The notes below the pieces were generated by a model. The model made no database searches. It was not told the DNA's origin and saw nothing but the letters and a program-made list of their open reading frames with translations. A stretch of 64,000 nt of DNA from Mycobacterium sp. Marseille-P9652 (lineage in GTDB: Bacteria > Actinomycetota > Actinomycetes > Mycobacteriales > Mycobacteriaceae), in the NCBI RefSeq assembly GCF_902652685.1, contig NZ_CACRUY010000002.1:248001-312000 (forward strand), written 5' to 3'. Both the position numbers and the translations under genes were made by a program. Position 1 is the stretch's first letter. Each line of letters begins with the position of its first letter. Shown here in pieces: positions 1 to 9,272 of the stretch.

Positions 1-1
1 C

Positions 2-973
2 GACTCCCGGCACGAGCCGGTCGAGCTGACCAAGTCCAACATCCTGATGCTCGGGCCGACCGGCTGCGGCAAGACCTACCTGGCCCAGACGCTGGCCAAG
101 ATGCTCAACGTGCCGTTCGCCATCGCCGACGCCACCGCGCTCACCGAGGCGGGCTACGTCGGCGAGGACGTCGAGAACATTCTGCTCAAGCTGATCCAGG
201 CCGCCGATTACGACGTCAAGCGCGCCGAGACCGGCATTATCTACATCGACGAGGTCGACAAGATCGCCCGCAAGAGCGAGAACCCGTCGATCACGCGCGA
301 CGTCTCCGGTGAGGGCGTCCAGCAGGCCCTGCTGAAGATCCTCGAGGGCACCCAGGCGTCGGTTCCCCCGCAGGGCGGCCGTAAGCACCCGCATCAGGAA
401 TTCATCCAGATCGACACCACCAACGTGCTGTTCATCGTCGCGGGTGCGTTCGCCGGCCTCGAGAAGATCATCTACGAGCGGGTCGGCAAGCGCGGCCTGG
501 GCTTCGGCGCCGAGGTGCGGTCCAAGGCCGAGATCGACACCACCGACCACTTCGCCGAGGTCATGCCCGAGGACCTGATCAAGTTCGGGCTGATCCCCGA
601 GTTCATCGGCCGGCTCCCGGTGGTCGCCTCGGTGACCAACCTGGACAAGGAGTCGCTGGTCAAGATCCTGTCCGAGCCCAAGAACGCCCTGGTCAAGCAG
701 TACACCCGCCTCTTCGAGATGGACGGCGTCGAGCTCGAGTTCAGCGACGACGCCCTCGAGGCAATCGCCGACCAGGCGATCCACCGCGGCACGGGCGCCC
801 GCGGGCTGCGCGCAATCATGGAAGAAGTGCTGCTTCCGGTCATGTACGACATCCCGAGCCGCGACGACGTCGCCAAGGTTGTCGTCACCAAGGAGACCGT
901 GCAGGACAACGTGCTTCCGACGATCGTGCCGCGCAAGCCGTCGCGCGCCGAGCGGCGCGACAAGACCGCCTAG
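2..973 (+). CDS. clpX: ClpX, ATP-dependent unfoldase of the Clp protease (5' partial)
   Basis: This is the C-terminal three quarters of ClpX, the hexameric AAA+ unfoldase that selects proteins and threads them into the ClpP1P2 protease in the cytosol. The frame is open from base 2, so the start codon and the N-terminal zinc-binding dimerisation domain lie off the left edge; about 323 of the usual ~426 residues are visible. Walker A (GPTGCGKT) is encoded at 53-76, Walker B (IDEVDK) at 244-261, and the sensor-2 segment (RGTGARGLR) at 785-811. The frame ends in TAG at 971. Nothing seen is broken. In mycobacteria clpX follows the clpP1-clpP2 pair closely and is essential; those genes would lie to the left. 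The next gene begins 44 bases downstream and appears to have its own promoter. Confidence 0.97.
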   Translation, partial: DSRHEPVELTKSNILMLGPTGCGKTYLAQTLAKMLNVPFAIADATALTEAGYVGEDVENILLKLIQAADYDVKRAETGIIYIDEVDKIARKSENPSITRDVSGEGVQQALLKILEGTQASVPPQGGRKHPHQEFIQIDTTNVLFIVAGAFAGLEKIIYERVGKRGLGFGAEVRSKAEIDTTDHFAEVMPEDLIKFGLIPEFIGRLPVVASVTNLDKESLVKILSEPKNALVKQYTRLFEMDGVELEFSDDALEAIADQAIHRGTGARGLRAIMEEVLLPVMYDIPSRDDVAKVVVTKETVQDNVLPTIVPRKPSRAERRDKTA

Positions 974-1005
974 CGCTCCACTTTTACTCACCAGTCGCGT
1001 GAGGG

Positions 1006-1011
1006 TATAGA
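1006..1011 (+). promoter_or_regulatory. Candidate -10 box for a leaderless transporter mRNA
   Basis: TATAGA ends exactly seven bases before the GTG at 1018. If used as a -10 box it would start transcription on the first base of the start codon. The last base departs from the TANNNT mycobacterial consensus and there is no clear -35, so this is weaker than the similar sites before valS and proA. Confidence 0.35.
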
Positions 1012-1017
1012 CCCCGC

Positions 1018-2262
1018 GTGACCGGGACCGTCGACCGCCCAACCGCGGTCTCACCCCGACTGACGCGCGCGCTGGACGCGGTCAACTTTCTGCTCGCCGA
1101 CGTCCGCGACGGGCTCGGCCCGTACCTGTCCATCTACCTCCTGCTGTCGCATCACTGGGACCAGGCCTCGATCGGCTTCGTCATGGCGGTCGGCGGGATC
1201 GGGGCGATCGTCGCCCAGGCCCCGGCCGGCGCGCTGGTGGACAGGACGACGGCCAAGCGGGCGCTCGTTGTGGTCGCCGCCCTGACCGTCACGGCCGGTT
1301 CCTTGGCCATGCCGTTGTTCCCAGGCTTTCGTGCGATCTCGGTGTTGCAGGCGCTCACCGGGATCGCGGGTTCACTGTTCGCGCCGGCGCTGGCCGCGAT
1401 CACGCTGGGGGTCGTCGGCCCCCGCCTGTTCTCCCGCCGCATCGGGCGCAACGAGTCGTTCAACCACGCCGGCAACGCGTCGGCCGCGGCCCTCACCGGC
1501 GGGCTGGCCTACTTCTGCGGGCCCGCGGTGGTGTTCTGGGTGCTGGCGGTCATGGCCGCCGGCAGCGTGATTGCGACGCTCCGAATTCCGGGCGGCGCGA
1601 TCGACCACGACGTCGCCTGCGGCATGGATCACGAGCGGGGGGAACCGCACCAGCAGCCGTCGCGGCTGGCGGTGCTGCTGCACAACCGGCGACTGATGAT
1701 CTTCGCCGCCACCGTCGTCGCGTTCCACGTCGCCAACGCCGCGATGCTGCCGCTGGTCGGCCAGCTCCTGGCGCTGCACAACAAGGACGTCGGGACGGCG
1801 CTGATGTCCGGCTGCATCGTCGCCGCGCAGGTGGTGATGGTTCCCGTGGCCTACCTCGCCGGGGCCAAGGCGGACACGTGGGGCCGCAAGCCGATCTTTC
1901 TGGCCGCGTTCGCCGTGCTGGCCGCCCGCGGCTTCCTCTACACGGTGTCCGGCAACTCCTACTGGCTGGTCGGCGTCCAGTTGCTGGACGGTGTCGGCGC
2001 GGGCGTGGTCGGTGCGCTGTTCCCCCTCGTCGTCCAGGACGTCACGCACGGGACCGGCCGTTTCAACGTCAGCCTCGGCGCGGTGACGGCCGCCACCGGC
2101 ATCGGGGCGGCGGTGTCGAACCTGGTGGCGGGCCGGATCGTCGTCGCGGCCGGGTACAACGCGGCCTTCGCGTCGCTCGGCGCGATCGCCGCCGCCGGCC
2201 TCCTGCTCTATCTGTTCGCCATGCCCGAAACGGCGGGGACGGCTTCACGCCCGCGAACGTGA
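1018..2262 (+). CDS. Major facilitator superfamily transporter (Rv2456c-like)
   Basis: A 414-residue integral membrane protein with about 12 hydrophobic segments in two halves, split by a polar stretch near residues 195-220 that is rich in His, Asp and Glu (HDVACGMDHERGEPHQQ). This layout is that of the major facilitator superfamily. It corresponds in place and length to M. tuberculosis Rv2456c, a transporter of unknown substrate between clpX and korA. A conserved loop between the second and third membrane segments (GALVDRTTAKR) fits the family's GxxxD(R/K)xGRR/K signature. The start is GTG at 1018 with no Shine-Dalgarno sequence but a possible -10 box seven bases upstream. The substrate cannot be read from sequence; drug or sugar export are only guesses. 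Confidence 0.85.
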   Translation: MTGTVDRPTAVSPRLTRALDAVNFLLADVRDGLGPYLSIYLLLSHHWDQASIGFVMAVGGIGAIVAQAPAGALVDRTTAKRALVVVAALTVTAGSLAMPLFPGFRAISVLQALTGIAGSLFAPALAAITLGVVGPRLFSRRIGRNESFNHAGNASAAALTGGLAYFCGPAVVFWVLAVMAAGSVIATLRIPGGAIDHDVACGMDHERGEPHQQPSRLAVLLHNRRLMIFAATVVAFHVANAAMLPLVGQLLALHNKDVGTALMSGCIVAAQVVMVPVAYLAGAKADTWGRKPIFLAAFAVLAARGFLYTVSGNSYWLVGVQLLDGVGAGVVGALFPLVVQDVTHGTGRFNVSLGAVTAATGIGAAVSNLVAGRIVVAAGYNAAFASLGAIAAAGLLLYLFAMPETAGTASRPRT

Positions 2263-2332
2263 CCAACGCCACAGTTTTTGTGGGTACTCGTCAGTAGCCC
2301 ATCGCTGACGTCGGCATTTGTGGGCAACAACA

Positions 2333-2350
2333 CCACGGCCGGGGCCGTGG
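2333..2350. terminator. Short perfect hairpin between the MFS gene and korA
   Basis: CCACGGCC and GGCCGTGG form an 8-bp stem around a GG loop, about 70 bases after the transporter stop. There is no T run. It may be a weak terminator or part of the korA leader; the two cannot be told apart here. Confidence 0.3.
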
Positions 2351-2494
2351 AGATGCCTATGCACGCTAACAATCAGTGCCATACTCGATACCGCCAGTGA
2401 CATCAATCGTGATGCCCGGGAAGTTACTTCGCCGGCGCGTAACCTGGAGCTACGCGGAGTGCCTGTCCGGTTAAACCAGTGGAGGGCTGAAGAC

Positions 2495-4471
2495 GTGGAT
2501 CCGAACGGCAGTGGCGCCGGGGCGAAATCTCACGAGTCGAAGTCTCGTAACGGCGCTCCTTCCAACGGGTCCGAGCGCCGGCGCCTGGAACAAGTCGTCA
2601 TCCGCTTCGCCGGCGACTCCGGTGACGGCATGCAGCTCACGGGCGACCGGTTCACCTCCGAGGCAGCACTTTTCGGCAACGACCTGGCCACCCAACCGAA
2701 CTACCCGGCCGAAATCCGGGCGCCCGCAGGCACACTGCCCGGCGTCTCGTCCTTCCAGATTCAGATCGCCGACTACGACATTCTGACCGCGGGCGACCGG
2801 CCCGACGTCCTCGTCGCGATGAACCCGGCCGCGCTCAAGGCCAACATCGGCGATTTGCCGCGCGGCGGGATGGTCATCGTCAACTCCGACGAGTTCACCA
2901 AGCGCAACCTGACCAAGGTCGGCTACGTCACCAACCCGCTCGAGTCCGACGAACTCGAGGAATACGTCGTGCACTCGGTCGCGATGACCACGCTGACACT
3001 GGGCGCCGTCGAGGCCATCGGCGCATCGAAAAAGGACGGTCAGCGCGCGAAAAACATGTTCGCCCTTGGCCTTCTGTCGTGGATGTACGGGCGGCCGATC
3101 GAGATGAGCGAGCGGTTCATCCGGGAGAAGTTCGCCCGCAAGCCCGACGTCGCCGAGGCCAACGTGCTGGCGCTCAAGGCGGGCTGGAACTACGGCGAGA
3201 CGACCGAGGCCTTCGGCACCACCTTCGAGGTGTCGCGGGCCAGCCTGCCGGCCGGCGAGTACCGGCAGGTCTCGGGCAACACCGCGCTCGCCTACGGGAT
3301 CGTGGCCGCGGGTCAGCTGGCCGGCATCCAGGTGGTGCTCGGCAGCTACCCGATCACCCCGGCGTCGGACATCCTGCACGAGCTGTCCAAACACAAGAAG
3401 TTCAACGTCATCACCTTCCAGGCCGAGGACGAGATCGGCGGCATCTGCGCGGCCATCGGCGCCTCCTACGGCGGCGCGCTCGGGGTCACCAGCACGTCCG
3501 GGCCGGGCGTCTCGCTCAAGTCCGAAGCGATGGGACTCGCCGTGATGACCGAGCTGCCGCTGCTGGTGATCGACGTGCAGCGGGGCGGCCCCTCGACGGG
3601 CCTGCCCACCAAGACCGAGCAGGCCGACCTGCTGCAGGCGCTCTACGGCCGCAACGGCGAGTCGCCGGTGGCGGTGCTGGCGCCGCGGTCGCCGTCGGAC
3701 TGCTTCGAGACCGCGATCGAAGCCGTGCGCATCGCGGTGTCGTACCACACGCCGGTGATCCTGTTGTCCGACGGCGCGATCGCGAACGGCTCTGAGCCGT
3801 GGCGCATTCCGGACATCAGCACGCTCCCGCCGATCAAGCACAACTTCGCGCGGCCCGACGAGCCGTTCCAGCCGTACAACCGGGACCCGGAGACGCTGGC
3901 CCGCCAGTTCGCGGTTCCGGGCACGCCCGGCCTCGAACACCGCATCGGCGGCCTGGAGGCGGCGAACGGGTCGGGCAACATCTCCTACGAGCCGGTCAAC
4001 CACGACCTGATGGTGCGGTTGCGCCAGGCCAAGATCGAGGGCATCGACGTCCCCGACCTGGAAGTCGACGACCCGACCGGTGACGCCGAGCTGCTCATCA
4101 TCGGGTGGGGGAGTTCGTACGGGCCGATCGGTGAGGCCTGCCGGCGCGCGCGGCGCAAGGGCATCAAGGTGGCGCACGCCCACCTGCGCCACCTGAGCCC
4201 CTTCCCGGCGAACCTGGGCGACGTGTTGCGGCGCTACCCGAAGGTGGTCTGCCCGGAAATGAATCTGGGTCAGCTCGCGTTGCTGCTTCGGGGCAAGTAC
4301 CTGGTCGACGTGCAATCGGTGAGCAAGGTTCAGGGCGTTGCGTTCCTGGCCGACGAGATCGGACGCGTCATCCGGGCGGCCCTTGCCGGGACCCTGGCCG
4401 AGATCGAACAAGACAAGACAATGGTCGCCCGGATGTCGGCGGCAACGGTTGGAGCGGGAGCTATCGAATGA
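2495..4471 (+). CDS. korA: 2-oxoglutarate:ferredoxin oxidoreductase, alpha (gamma-alpha fused) subunit
   Basis: KorA with KorB oxidatively decarboxylates 2-oxoglutarate to succinyl-CoA using ferredoxin, a CoA-dependent bypass of the 2-oxoglutarate dehydrogenase step in the TCA cycle. The protein has an N-terminal gamma-type domain (roughly residues 35-220, with FAGDSGDGMQLTG), a pyrimidine-binding PFOR domain (roughly 255-450, with GSYPITPASDILHEL) and a C-terminal transketolase-like domain. I start it at GTG 2495, which has GGAGGG at 2481-2486 about eight bases upstream. This gives 658 residues, close to the ~653 of Rv2455c. The frame stays open upstream to 2318, but that extension is low-complexity and lacks family sequence. 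The stop overlaps the korB start by four bases (ATGA), which indicates translational coupling of the two subunits. Confidence 0.95.
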   Translation: MDPNGSGAGAKSHESKSRNGAPSNGSERRRLEQVVIRFAGDSGDGMQLTGDRFTSEAALFGNDLATQPNYPAEIRAPAGTLPGVSSFQIQIADYDILTAGDRPDVLVAMNPAALKANIGDLPRGGMVIVNSDEFTKRNLTKVGYVTNPLESDELEEYVVHSVAMTTLTLGAVEAIGASKKDGQRAKNMFALGLLSWMYGRPIEMSERFIREKFARKPDVAEANVLALKAGWNYGETTEAFGTTFEVSRASLPAGEYRQVSGNTALAYGIVAAGQLAGIQVVLGSYPITPASDILHELSKHKKFNVITFQAEDEIGGICAAIGASYGGALGVTSTSGPGVSLKSEAMGLAVMTELPLLVIDVQRGGPSTGLPTKTEQADLLQALYGRNGESPVAVLAPRSPSDCFETAIEAVRIAVSYHTPVILLSDGAIANGSEPWRIPDISTLPPIKHNFARPDEPFQPYNRDPETLARQFAVPGTPGLEHRIGGLEAANGSGNISYEPVNHDLMVRLRQAKIEGIDVPDLEVDDPTGDAELLIIGWGSSYGPIGEACRRARRKGIKVAHAHLRHLSPFPANLGDVLRRYPKVVCPEMNLGQLALLLRGKYLVDVQSVSKVQGVAFLADEIGRVIRAALAGTLAEIEQDKTMVARMSAATVGAGAIE

Positions 4472-5559
4472 CGGACCTGATCGGCAGCCTGCCGGGAACG
4501 GACCTCGGGCTGACACCGAAACTGCACAAGAACGACGGTGTGCCCACGACCGACCAGCCGCAGAAGGCCAAGGACTTCACCAGCGACCAGGAGGTGCGAT
4601 GGTGCCCGGGCTGCGGTGACTACGTCATCCTCAACACCATTCGCAACTTCCTGCCCGAGCTTGGGCTGCGCCGCGAGAACATCGTGTTCATCAGCGGCAT
4701 CGGATGCTCGAGCCGGTTCCCGTACTACTTGGAAACCTACGGGTTCCACTCCATCCACGGTCGCGCGCCGGCCATCGCGACGGGCCTGGCGCTCGCCCGC
4801 GAGGACCTGTCGGTGTGGGTGGTCACGGGTGACGGCGACGCGCTGTCGATCGGCGGCAACCACCTGATCCACGCGCTGCGCCGCAACGTCAACATCACGA
4901 TCCTGCTGTTCAACAACCGGATCTACGGCCTCACCAAGGGCCAGTACTCGCCCACCTCGGAGGTCGGCAAGGTCACCAAGTCGACGCCGATGGGTTCGCT
5001 CGACCAGCCGTTCAACCCCGTCTCCCTGGCGCTGGGCGCGGAGGCGACGTTCGTCGGCCGCGCGCTGGACTCCGACCGCAACGGGCTGTCCGAGGTGTTG
5101 CGCGCCGCCGCCGAGCACCGCGGCGCCGCGGTCGTCGAAATCCTGCAGGACTGCCCGATTTTCAACGACGGGTCATTCGACGCGCTGCGCAAGGAGGGCG
5201 CCGAGGAGCGGGTGATCAACGTCCGGCACGGCGAGCCGATCGTCTTCGGCGCCAACGGCGAATACTGCGTGGTGCGGTCCGGGTTCGGCCTGGACGTGGC
5301 CAAGACCGCCGACGTGGCCGTCGACGAGATCGTGGTCCACGACGCGCACGCCGACGACTCCGCCTATGCCTTCGCACTGTCGCGGCTGTCCGATCAGAAC
5401 CTCGACCACACCGTGCTGGGCATCTTCCGCAACGTCAGCCGCCCGACCTACGACGATGCGGCCCGCTCGCAGGTCCGCGCCGCGCAGGCCTCGAGTGCCT
5501 TCGACACCGCCGCCCTGCAATCATTGTTGCGTGGCCGCGATACCTGGACCGTCGACTAA
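4468..5559 (+). CDS. korB: 2-oxoglutarate:ferredoxin oxidoreductase, beta subunit
   Basis: KorB carries the thiamine diphosphate and the [4Fe-4S] cluster of the cytosolic KorAB complex. The 363-residue protein begins with a short extension and then WCPGCGDY, whose cysteines together with the one in SGIGCSSR are expected cluster ligands. The ThDP/Mg motif is GDGDALSIGGNH (near residues 118-129), followed by LLFNNRIYGLTKGQYSPTS, typical of the beta subunit. The ATG at 4468 overlaps the korA stop. mobA starts 16 bases after the korB stop, so the three genes may share a transcript, although MobA is not functionally tied to KorAB. In M. tuberculosis this enzyme supports growth when fatty acids are the carbon source. 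Confidence 0.96.
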   Translation: MTDLIGSLPGTDLGLTPKLHKNDGVPTTDQPQKAKDFTSDQEVRWCPGCGDYVILNTIRNFLPELGLRRENIVFISGIGCSSRFPYYLETYGFHSIHGRAPAIATGLALAREDLSVWVVTGDGDALSIGGNHLIHALRRNVNITILLFNNRIYGLTKGQYSPTSEVGKVTKSTPMGSLDQPFNPVSLALGAEATFVGRALDSDRNGLSEVLRAAAEHRGAAVVEILQDCPIFNDGSFDALRKEGAEERVINVRHGEPIVFGANGEYCVVRSGFGLDVAKTADVAVDEIVVHDAHADDSAYAFALSRLSDQNLDHTVLGIFRNVSRPTYDDAARSQVRAAQASSAFDTAALQSLLRGRDTWTVD

Positions 5560-5574
5560 GAGGTTGCTGAGCTG

Positions 5575-6171
5575 ATGCCCGACACAGTGGAGGCCGGGTC
5601 GCTGGCCGGAATCGTCCTCGCAGGCGGCGCCTCCCGGCGCATGGGTCGCGACAAGGCAAGCATGCCGGTGCCCGGCTCCGCCGATGGCCGCACCATGCTC
5701 GAGCATGTGGTCGGCGTTCTCGCCGAGCGCTGCGACCCGGTTCTGGTCATGGCCGCCCAGGGGCAGCCGCTTCCCGCGGTGCAGGCTCAGATCGTGCGTG
5801 ACGAGTCGCGCGGGCTCGGCCCGCTGCCGGCGACCGCACGCGGTTTGCGGGCGGCCGGTGAGGCCGGTGCGCGCTTCGCGTTCATCTCCGCGGTCGACAT
5901 GCCGTTCCTGGCGCCCGAGCTCATCGACGAACTGATGCGGATGGCCCTGGAAACGGGCGCCGAGGTGGTGCTGCCGTGGGACGGGCAGGACCACTACCTG
6001 GCGGGGATCTACCGGACCGACCTGGCCGACCGCGCCGACGCCCTGGTGGCTGCCGGCCAGCGCAGCATGCGCGCGCTGGCCGACAGTTCGGACGCCCAGC
6101 GCATCGTGATCTCGGATTCCAGGTTCCTCACCAACGTCAACAGCGACGCGGACCTGCGGGCGCTCGCGTAA
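5575..6171 (+). CDS. mobA: Molybdenum cofactor guanylyltransferase MobA
   Basis: MobA transfers GMP from GTP to molybdopterin to make the guanine dinucleotide form of the molybdenum cofactor used by DMSO-reductase-type enzymes. The 198-residue protein shows the nucleotidyltransferase signature [14 protein letters not shown] at its N-terminus, the metal-binding SAVDMPF segment near residue 103, and a C-terminal [12 protein letters not shown] that matches the family's conserved NINTPEDL-like end. The length matches Rv2453c (~201 residues). The ATG at 5575 is preceded by AGAGG at 5559-5563. The next gene lies 950 bases away, so mobA is probably the last gene of its transcript. Confidence 0.93.
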   Translation: MPDTVEAGSLAGIVLAGGASRRMGRDKASMPVPGSADGRTMLEHVVGVLAERCDPVLVMAAQGQPLPAVQAQIVRDESRGLGPLPATARGLRAAGEAGARFAFISAVDMPFLAPELIDELMRMALETGAEVVLPWDGQDHYLAGIYRTDLADRADALVAAGQRSMRALADSSDAQRIVISDSRFLTNVNSDADLRALA

Positions 6172-6843
6172 TCCTGCTTCTCTATTTGCGAATCTGGTTA
6201 TCCTACAACTGTTTTCGCTGCTTTGAGTTCCAAAGCTGTCGCTCTGCAATGCTTCTTCATCGAATTTGTTGTCAACACTGACGATTCGATTTCACCGAGG
6301 CTTCATCCTTCCGGCGGATCTGCGAAAGAGGTTGCAATACAGAGCATGTGACGCACGGGCAGGATCGCCATTACGTCGTCGACGATGTGCGCCAGTCGGC
6401 AGCTCACAAAGTTGCGCCCACATGGCGTCACGTCGCAAGGCGCTGTCGCTGTGAGGTGGTTTCCCCCGCTGGTGCTCGTGTGGCCGATGTGACCGTCGAG
6501 GCGGACAGCCCCAACATGCTTGCGCCGCATGGCACTCCGCCGAGTTGTCGGATCGCCGACATCGAGACACGTTGCGCCACAGGCCGGGTTATCACCCGCT
6601 GAGCTGGTCGCGGGCCAAACCCGTTGGCCCCGCGCCACCCTCGCGGGAAGCGAAGAAATATTGGCCGCCCGCTATTCCAAAAGCCGTGTGCCAGCTCACA
6701 AAATGGGCGTGATTCGGCTCACGATCCGATTGGGATGGCCGCCTTCGGGTTCGCGCCGGAAACCCGCAACTGACCTGCGGGAACGATTCCTGTGCCGCTC
6801 CGTGATCCGCCCGTGACCGAACCGAGACATCCGAATTCCGAAG
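6172..6843. other. Gene-free stretch after mobA, AT-richer in its first part
   Basis: I find no convincing gene here. The first ~170 bases are clearly lower in GC than the rest of the window (for example CTATTTGCGAATCTGGTTATC at 6183 onward, shortened here by one base in meaning only as a GC-poor run). Open frames of 80-110 codons exist on both strands, but they overlap one another, lack ribosome-binding sites and show no family sequence or codon-position GC bias. M. tuberculosis has two small hypothetical genes (Rv2452c, Rv2451) in this place; I cannot recognise either, so this may be their decayed remnant. Confidence 0.5.
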
Positions 6844-6872
6844 ATGACGAACGCTGCCCCGTCTCGTACGGT
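6844..6872 (+). promoter_or_regulatory. Candidate promoter of rpfE
   Basis: ATGACG at 6844-6849 and TACGGT at 6867-6872 are separated by 17 bases and resemble a SigA-type -35/-10 pair (TTGACN and TANNNT). Transcription would begin near 6879, leaving an rpfE leader of about 243 bases. Other spacings are possible, so the start needs mapping. Confidence 0.4.
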
Positions 6873-6935
6873 CCCTGTTAGCCCGCAACGGGTTACCCAC
6901 AGTTGAAAAAATTGAATCCACGGACCCGCGTGTGA

Positions 6936-7697
<762 letters not shown>

Positions 7698-7718
7698 TCC
7701 GCGATCTTCGAAGCAGTG

Positions 7719-7754
7719 ACAAGTAGTGCCGGGCTCTGGCCCGGCACTACTTGT
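7719..7754. terminator. Perfect 16-bp hairpin terminator after rpfE
   Basis: Bases 7719-7734 and 7739-7754 are perfect reverse complements around a four-base TCTG loop, 21 bases after the rpfE stop. The stem is GC-rich in its upper part and followed by TCTG, without a long T run, as is common for mycobacterial terminators. It ends only 16 bases before the next start codon. Confidence 0.85.
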
Positions 7755-7757
7755 CTG

Positions 7758-7763
7758 TAGCGT
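7758..7763 (+). promoter_or_regulatory. Candidate -10 box for a leaderless TER-like mRNA
   Basis: TAGCGT fits TANNNT and would place the transcription start at about 7770, one base before the GTG at 7771. The promoter is squeezed between the rpfE terminator and the gene, so its -35 region would lie inside the terminator stem. Confidence 0.45.
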
Positions 7764-7770
7764 CGGGCCG

Positions 7771-9027
7771 GTGACCGAAACCCCGCGTGAATTCGACATC
7801 GTGCTCTACGGGGCGACCGGCTTCGTCGGCAAGCTCACCGCCGAGTACCTGGCCAGGTCCGCCGGCGACGCGCGGATCGCGCTGGCCGGCAGGTCCACCG
7901 AACGCCTACGCGCCATCCGTGACGGCCTGGGCGAGGCGGCGCAGTCCTGGCCGCTCATCGCCGCGGACGCGGCGTCACCGACGACCCTCGACGAGATGGC
8001 CGCCCGCACCCGGGTCGTCGTCACCACCGTCGGCCCTTATGCCCGCTACGGGCTGCCGCTCGTGGCCGCGTGCGCCGCGGCGGGCACCGACTACGCGGAC
8101 CTGACCGGTGAGCCGCCGTTCATGCGGGAAAGCATCGACACCTATCACAAGCAGGCCGCCGACACCGGCGCGCGGATCGTGCACGCCTGCGGGTTCGACT
8201 CGATACCCTCCGATCTGACGGTGTACGCGCTGTATCGGGCGGCGCTGCGCGACGGCGCCGGCGAGTTGGGGGACACCCACTTCGTGGTGCGGTCCATGCG
8301 CGGCGGGATGTCGGGCGGCACGGTCGCTTCGTTGGTGGAGATCATGGACGCCGCCTCGAAGGAATCCGAGGTACGCGAACTGCTCGCCGATCCGTACTCA
8401 CTGAGCACCGACCGCGGCGCCGAACCCGAACTCGGCTCGCAGCCGGACCTGGCGTGGCGGCGCGGAAGCCGGATCGCGCCCGAGCTGGCCGGGATATGGA
8501 CCGCGGGGTTCCTGATGGCGCCAGCGAACACGCGAATCGTGCGGCGCAGCAACGCCTTGCTGGGCTGGGCCTACGGCCGGCAGTTCCGGTACGACGAGAC
8601 CATGAGTGTGGGCTCGTCGGCCGTCGCCCCCGTGGCGGCGGCCGTCGGCACCGGCGTCGGCAACGCGATGTTCGAGTTGGGAAGCCGCTTCTTCCGGTTG
8701 CTGCCGCGCCGCCTGGTGGAGCGGGCGCTGCCCAAACCCGGCACCGGCCCCGGTGAGCGGACCCGCGAGCGCGGCTACTACCGCGTCGAGACCTACACCA
8801 CCACGACCACCGGCGCCCGCTATGTCGCGCGGATGGATCAGCGCGGTGACCCGGGTTACAAGGCCACGTCGGTGCTGCTCGGCGAGTCGGGTCTGACCCT
8901 CGCGCTCGACCGCGACAAGCTGTCCGAGCTGCGTGGCGTGCTGACGCCCGCGGCCGCCATGGGCGACGCGTTGTTGGAGCGGTTGCCGGCCGCCGGGGTG
9001 TCGCTGGAAGTTCAGTCGTTGAACTAA
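7771..9027 (+). CDS. Saccharopine dehydrogenase-like trans-acting enoyl reductase family protein (Rv2449c-like)
   Basis: This 418-residue protein belongs to the saccharopine dehydrogenase-like oxidoreductases. Its N-terminus has a Rossmann NAD(P)-binding motif, YGATGFVGKLTAEYL, at about residues 10-24. It matches Rv2449c in length and position. The M. tuberculosis paralogue Rv2953 is the trans-acting enoyl reductase that works with PpsD in phthiocerol synthesis; whether this gene serves a PKS is not known. The frame is open 15 codons further upstream, but that part is read from the rpfE terminator hairpin, so I place the start at GTG 7771, which fits the family N-terminus. A -10 box at 7758-7763 suggests a leaderless transcript. 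Confidence 0.88.
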   Translation: MTETPREFDIVLYGATGFVGKLTAEYLARSAGDARIALAGRSTERLRAIRDGLGEAAQSWPLIAADAASPTTLDEMAARTRVVVTTVGPYARYGLPLVAACAAAGTDYADLTGEPPFMRESIDTYHKQAADTGARIVHACGFDSIPSDLTVYALYRAALRDGAGELGDTHFVVRSMRGGMSGGTVASLVEIMDAASKESEVRELLADPYSLSTDRGAEPELGSQPDLAWRRGSRIAPELAGIWTAGFLMAPANTRIVRRSNALLGWAYGRQFRYDETMSVGSSAVAPVAAAVGTGVGNAMFELGSRFFRLLPRRLVERALPKPGTGPGERTRERGYYRVETYTTTTTGARYVARMDQRGDPGYKATSVLLGESGLTLALDRDKLSELRGVLTPAAAMGDALLERLPAAGVSLEVQSLN

Positions 9028-9105
9028 TCGGACCATTCACGGCCCGCGCCCGCGGTGCTATTGCACTACTGTCCAACTGCGTCAAACGCGCACCGCGACA
9101 TCCCG

Positions 9106-9165
9106 ATGGAGGGACCGCTGGGCGACATCCTCGGCGGCCTGCTCTGCGGGAAGAAGAAGAAGTAG
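9106..9165 (+). CDS. Possible 19-residue peptide ending in four lysines
   Basis: An ATG at 9106 opens a frame encoding MEGPLGDILGGLLCGKKKK, followed by tandem stops TAG TAA. The peptide has a short hydrophobic Gly/Leu segment with one cysteine and a basic tail, a layout that could touch the membrane. There is no obvious Shine-Dalgarno sequence; a TTG at 9061 is in frame and would add 15 residues. It lies alone between the TER-like gene and the lectin gene. It may be chance; conservation in relatives would decide. Confidence 0.3.
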   Translation: MEGPLGDILGGLLCGKKKK

Positions 9166-9272
9166 TAATCCCGCCCGGCGGGTAACCCTCGCTCATCCGA
9201 GACACACCCTGGGCCCGCGCAAGCGAACCACGACCCCGGTCCCATGGGCCGGACACTCACGAGAGGAATGTG

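Noticed and set aside
2318-2494. A longer KorA starting at 2318
   Set aside because: The extension has no family similarity, crosses a hairpin, and the GTG at 2495 has a strong ribosome-binding site and gives the expected length.
6303-6638. A ~110-codon minus-strand frame between mobA and rpfE as a small hypothetical gene
   Set aside because: It competes with overlapping frames of similar length on both strands, and has no ribosome-binding site or codon-position bias.
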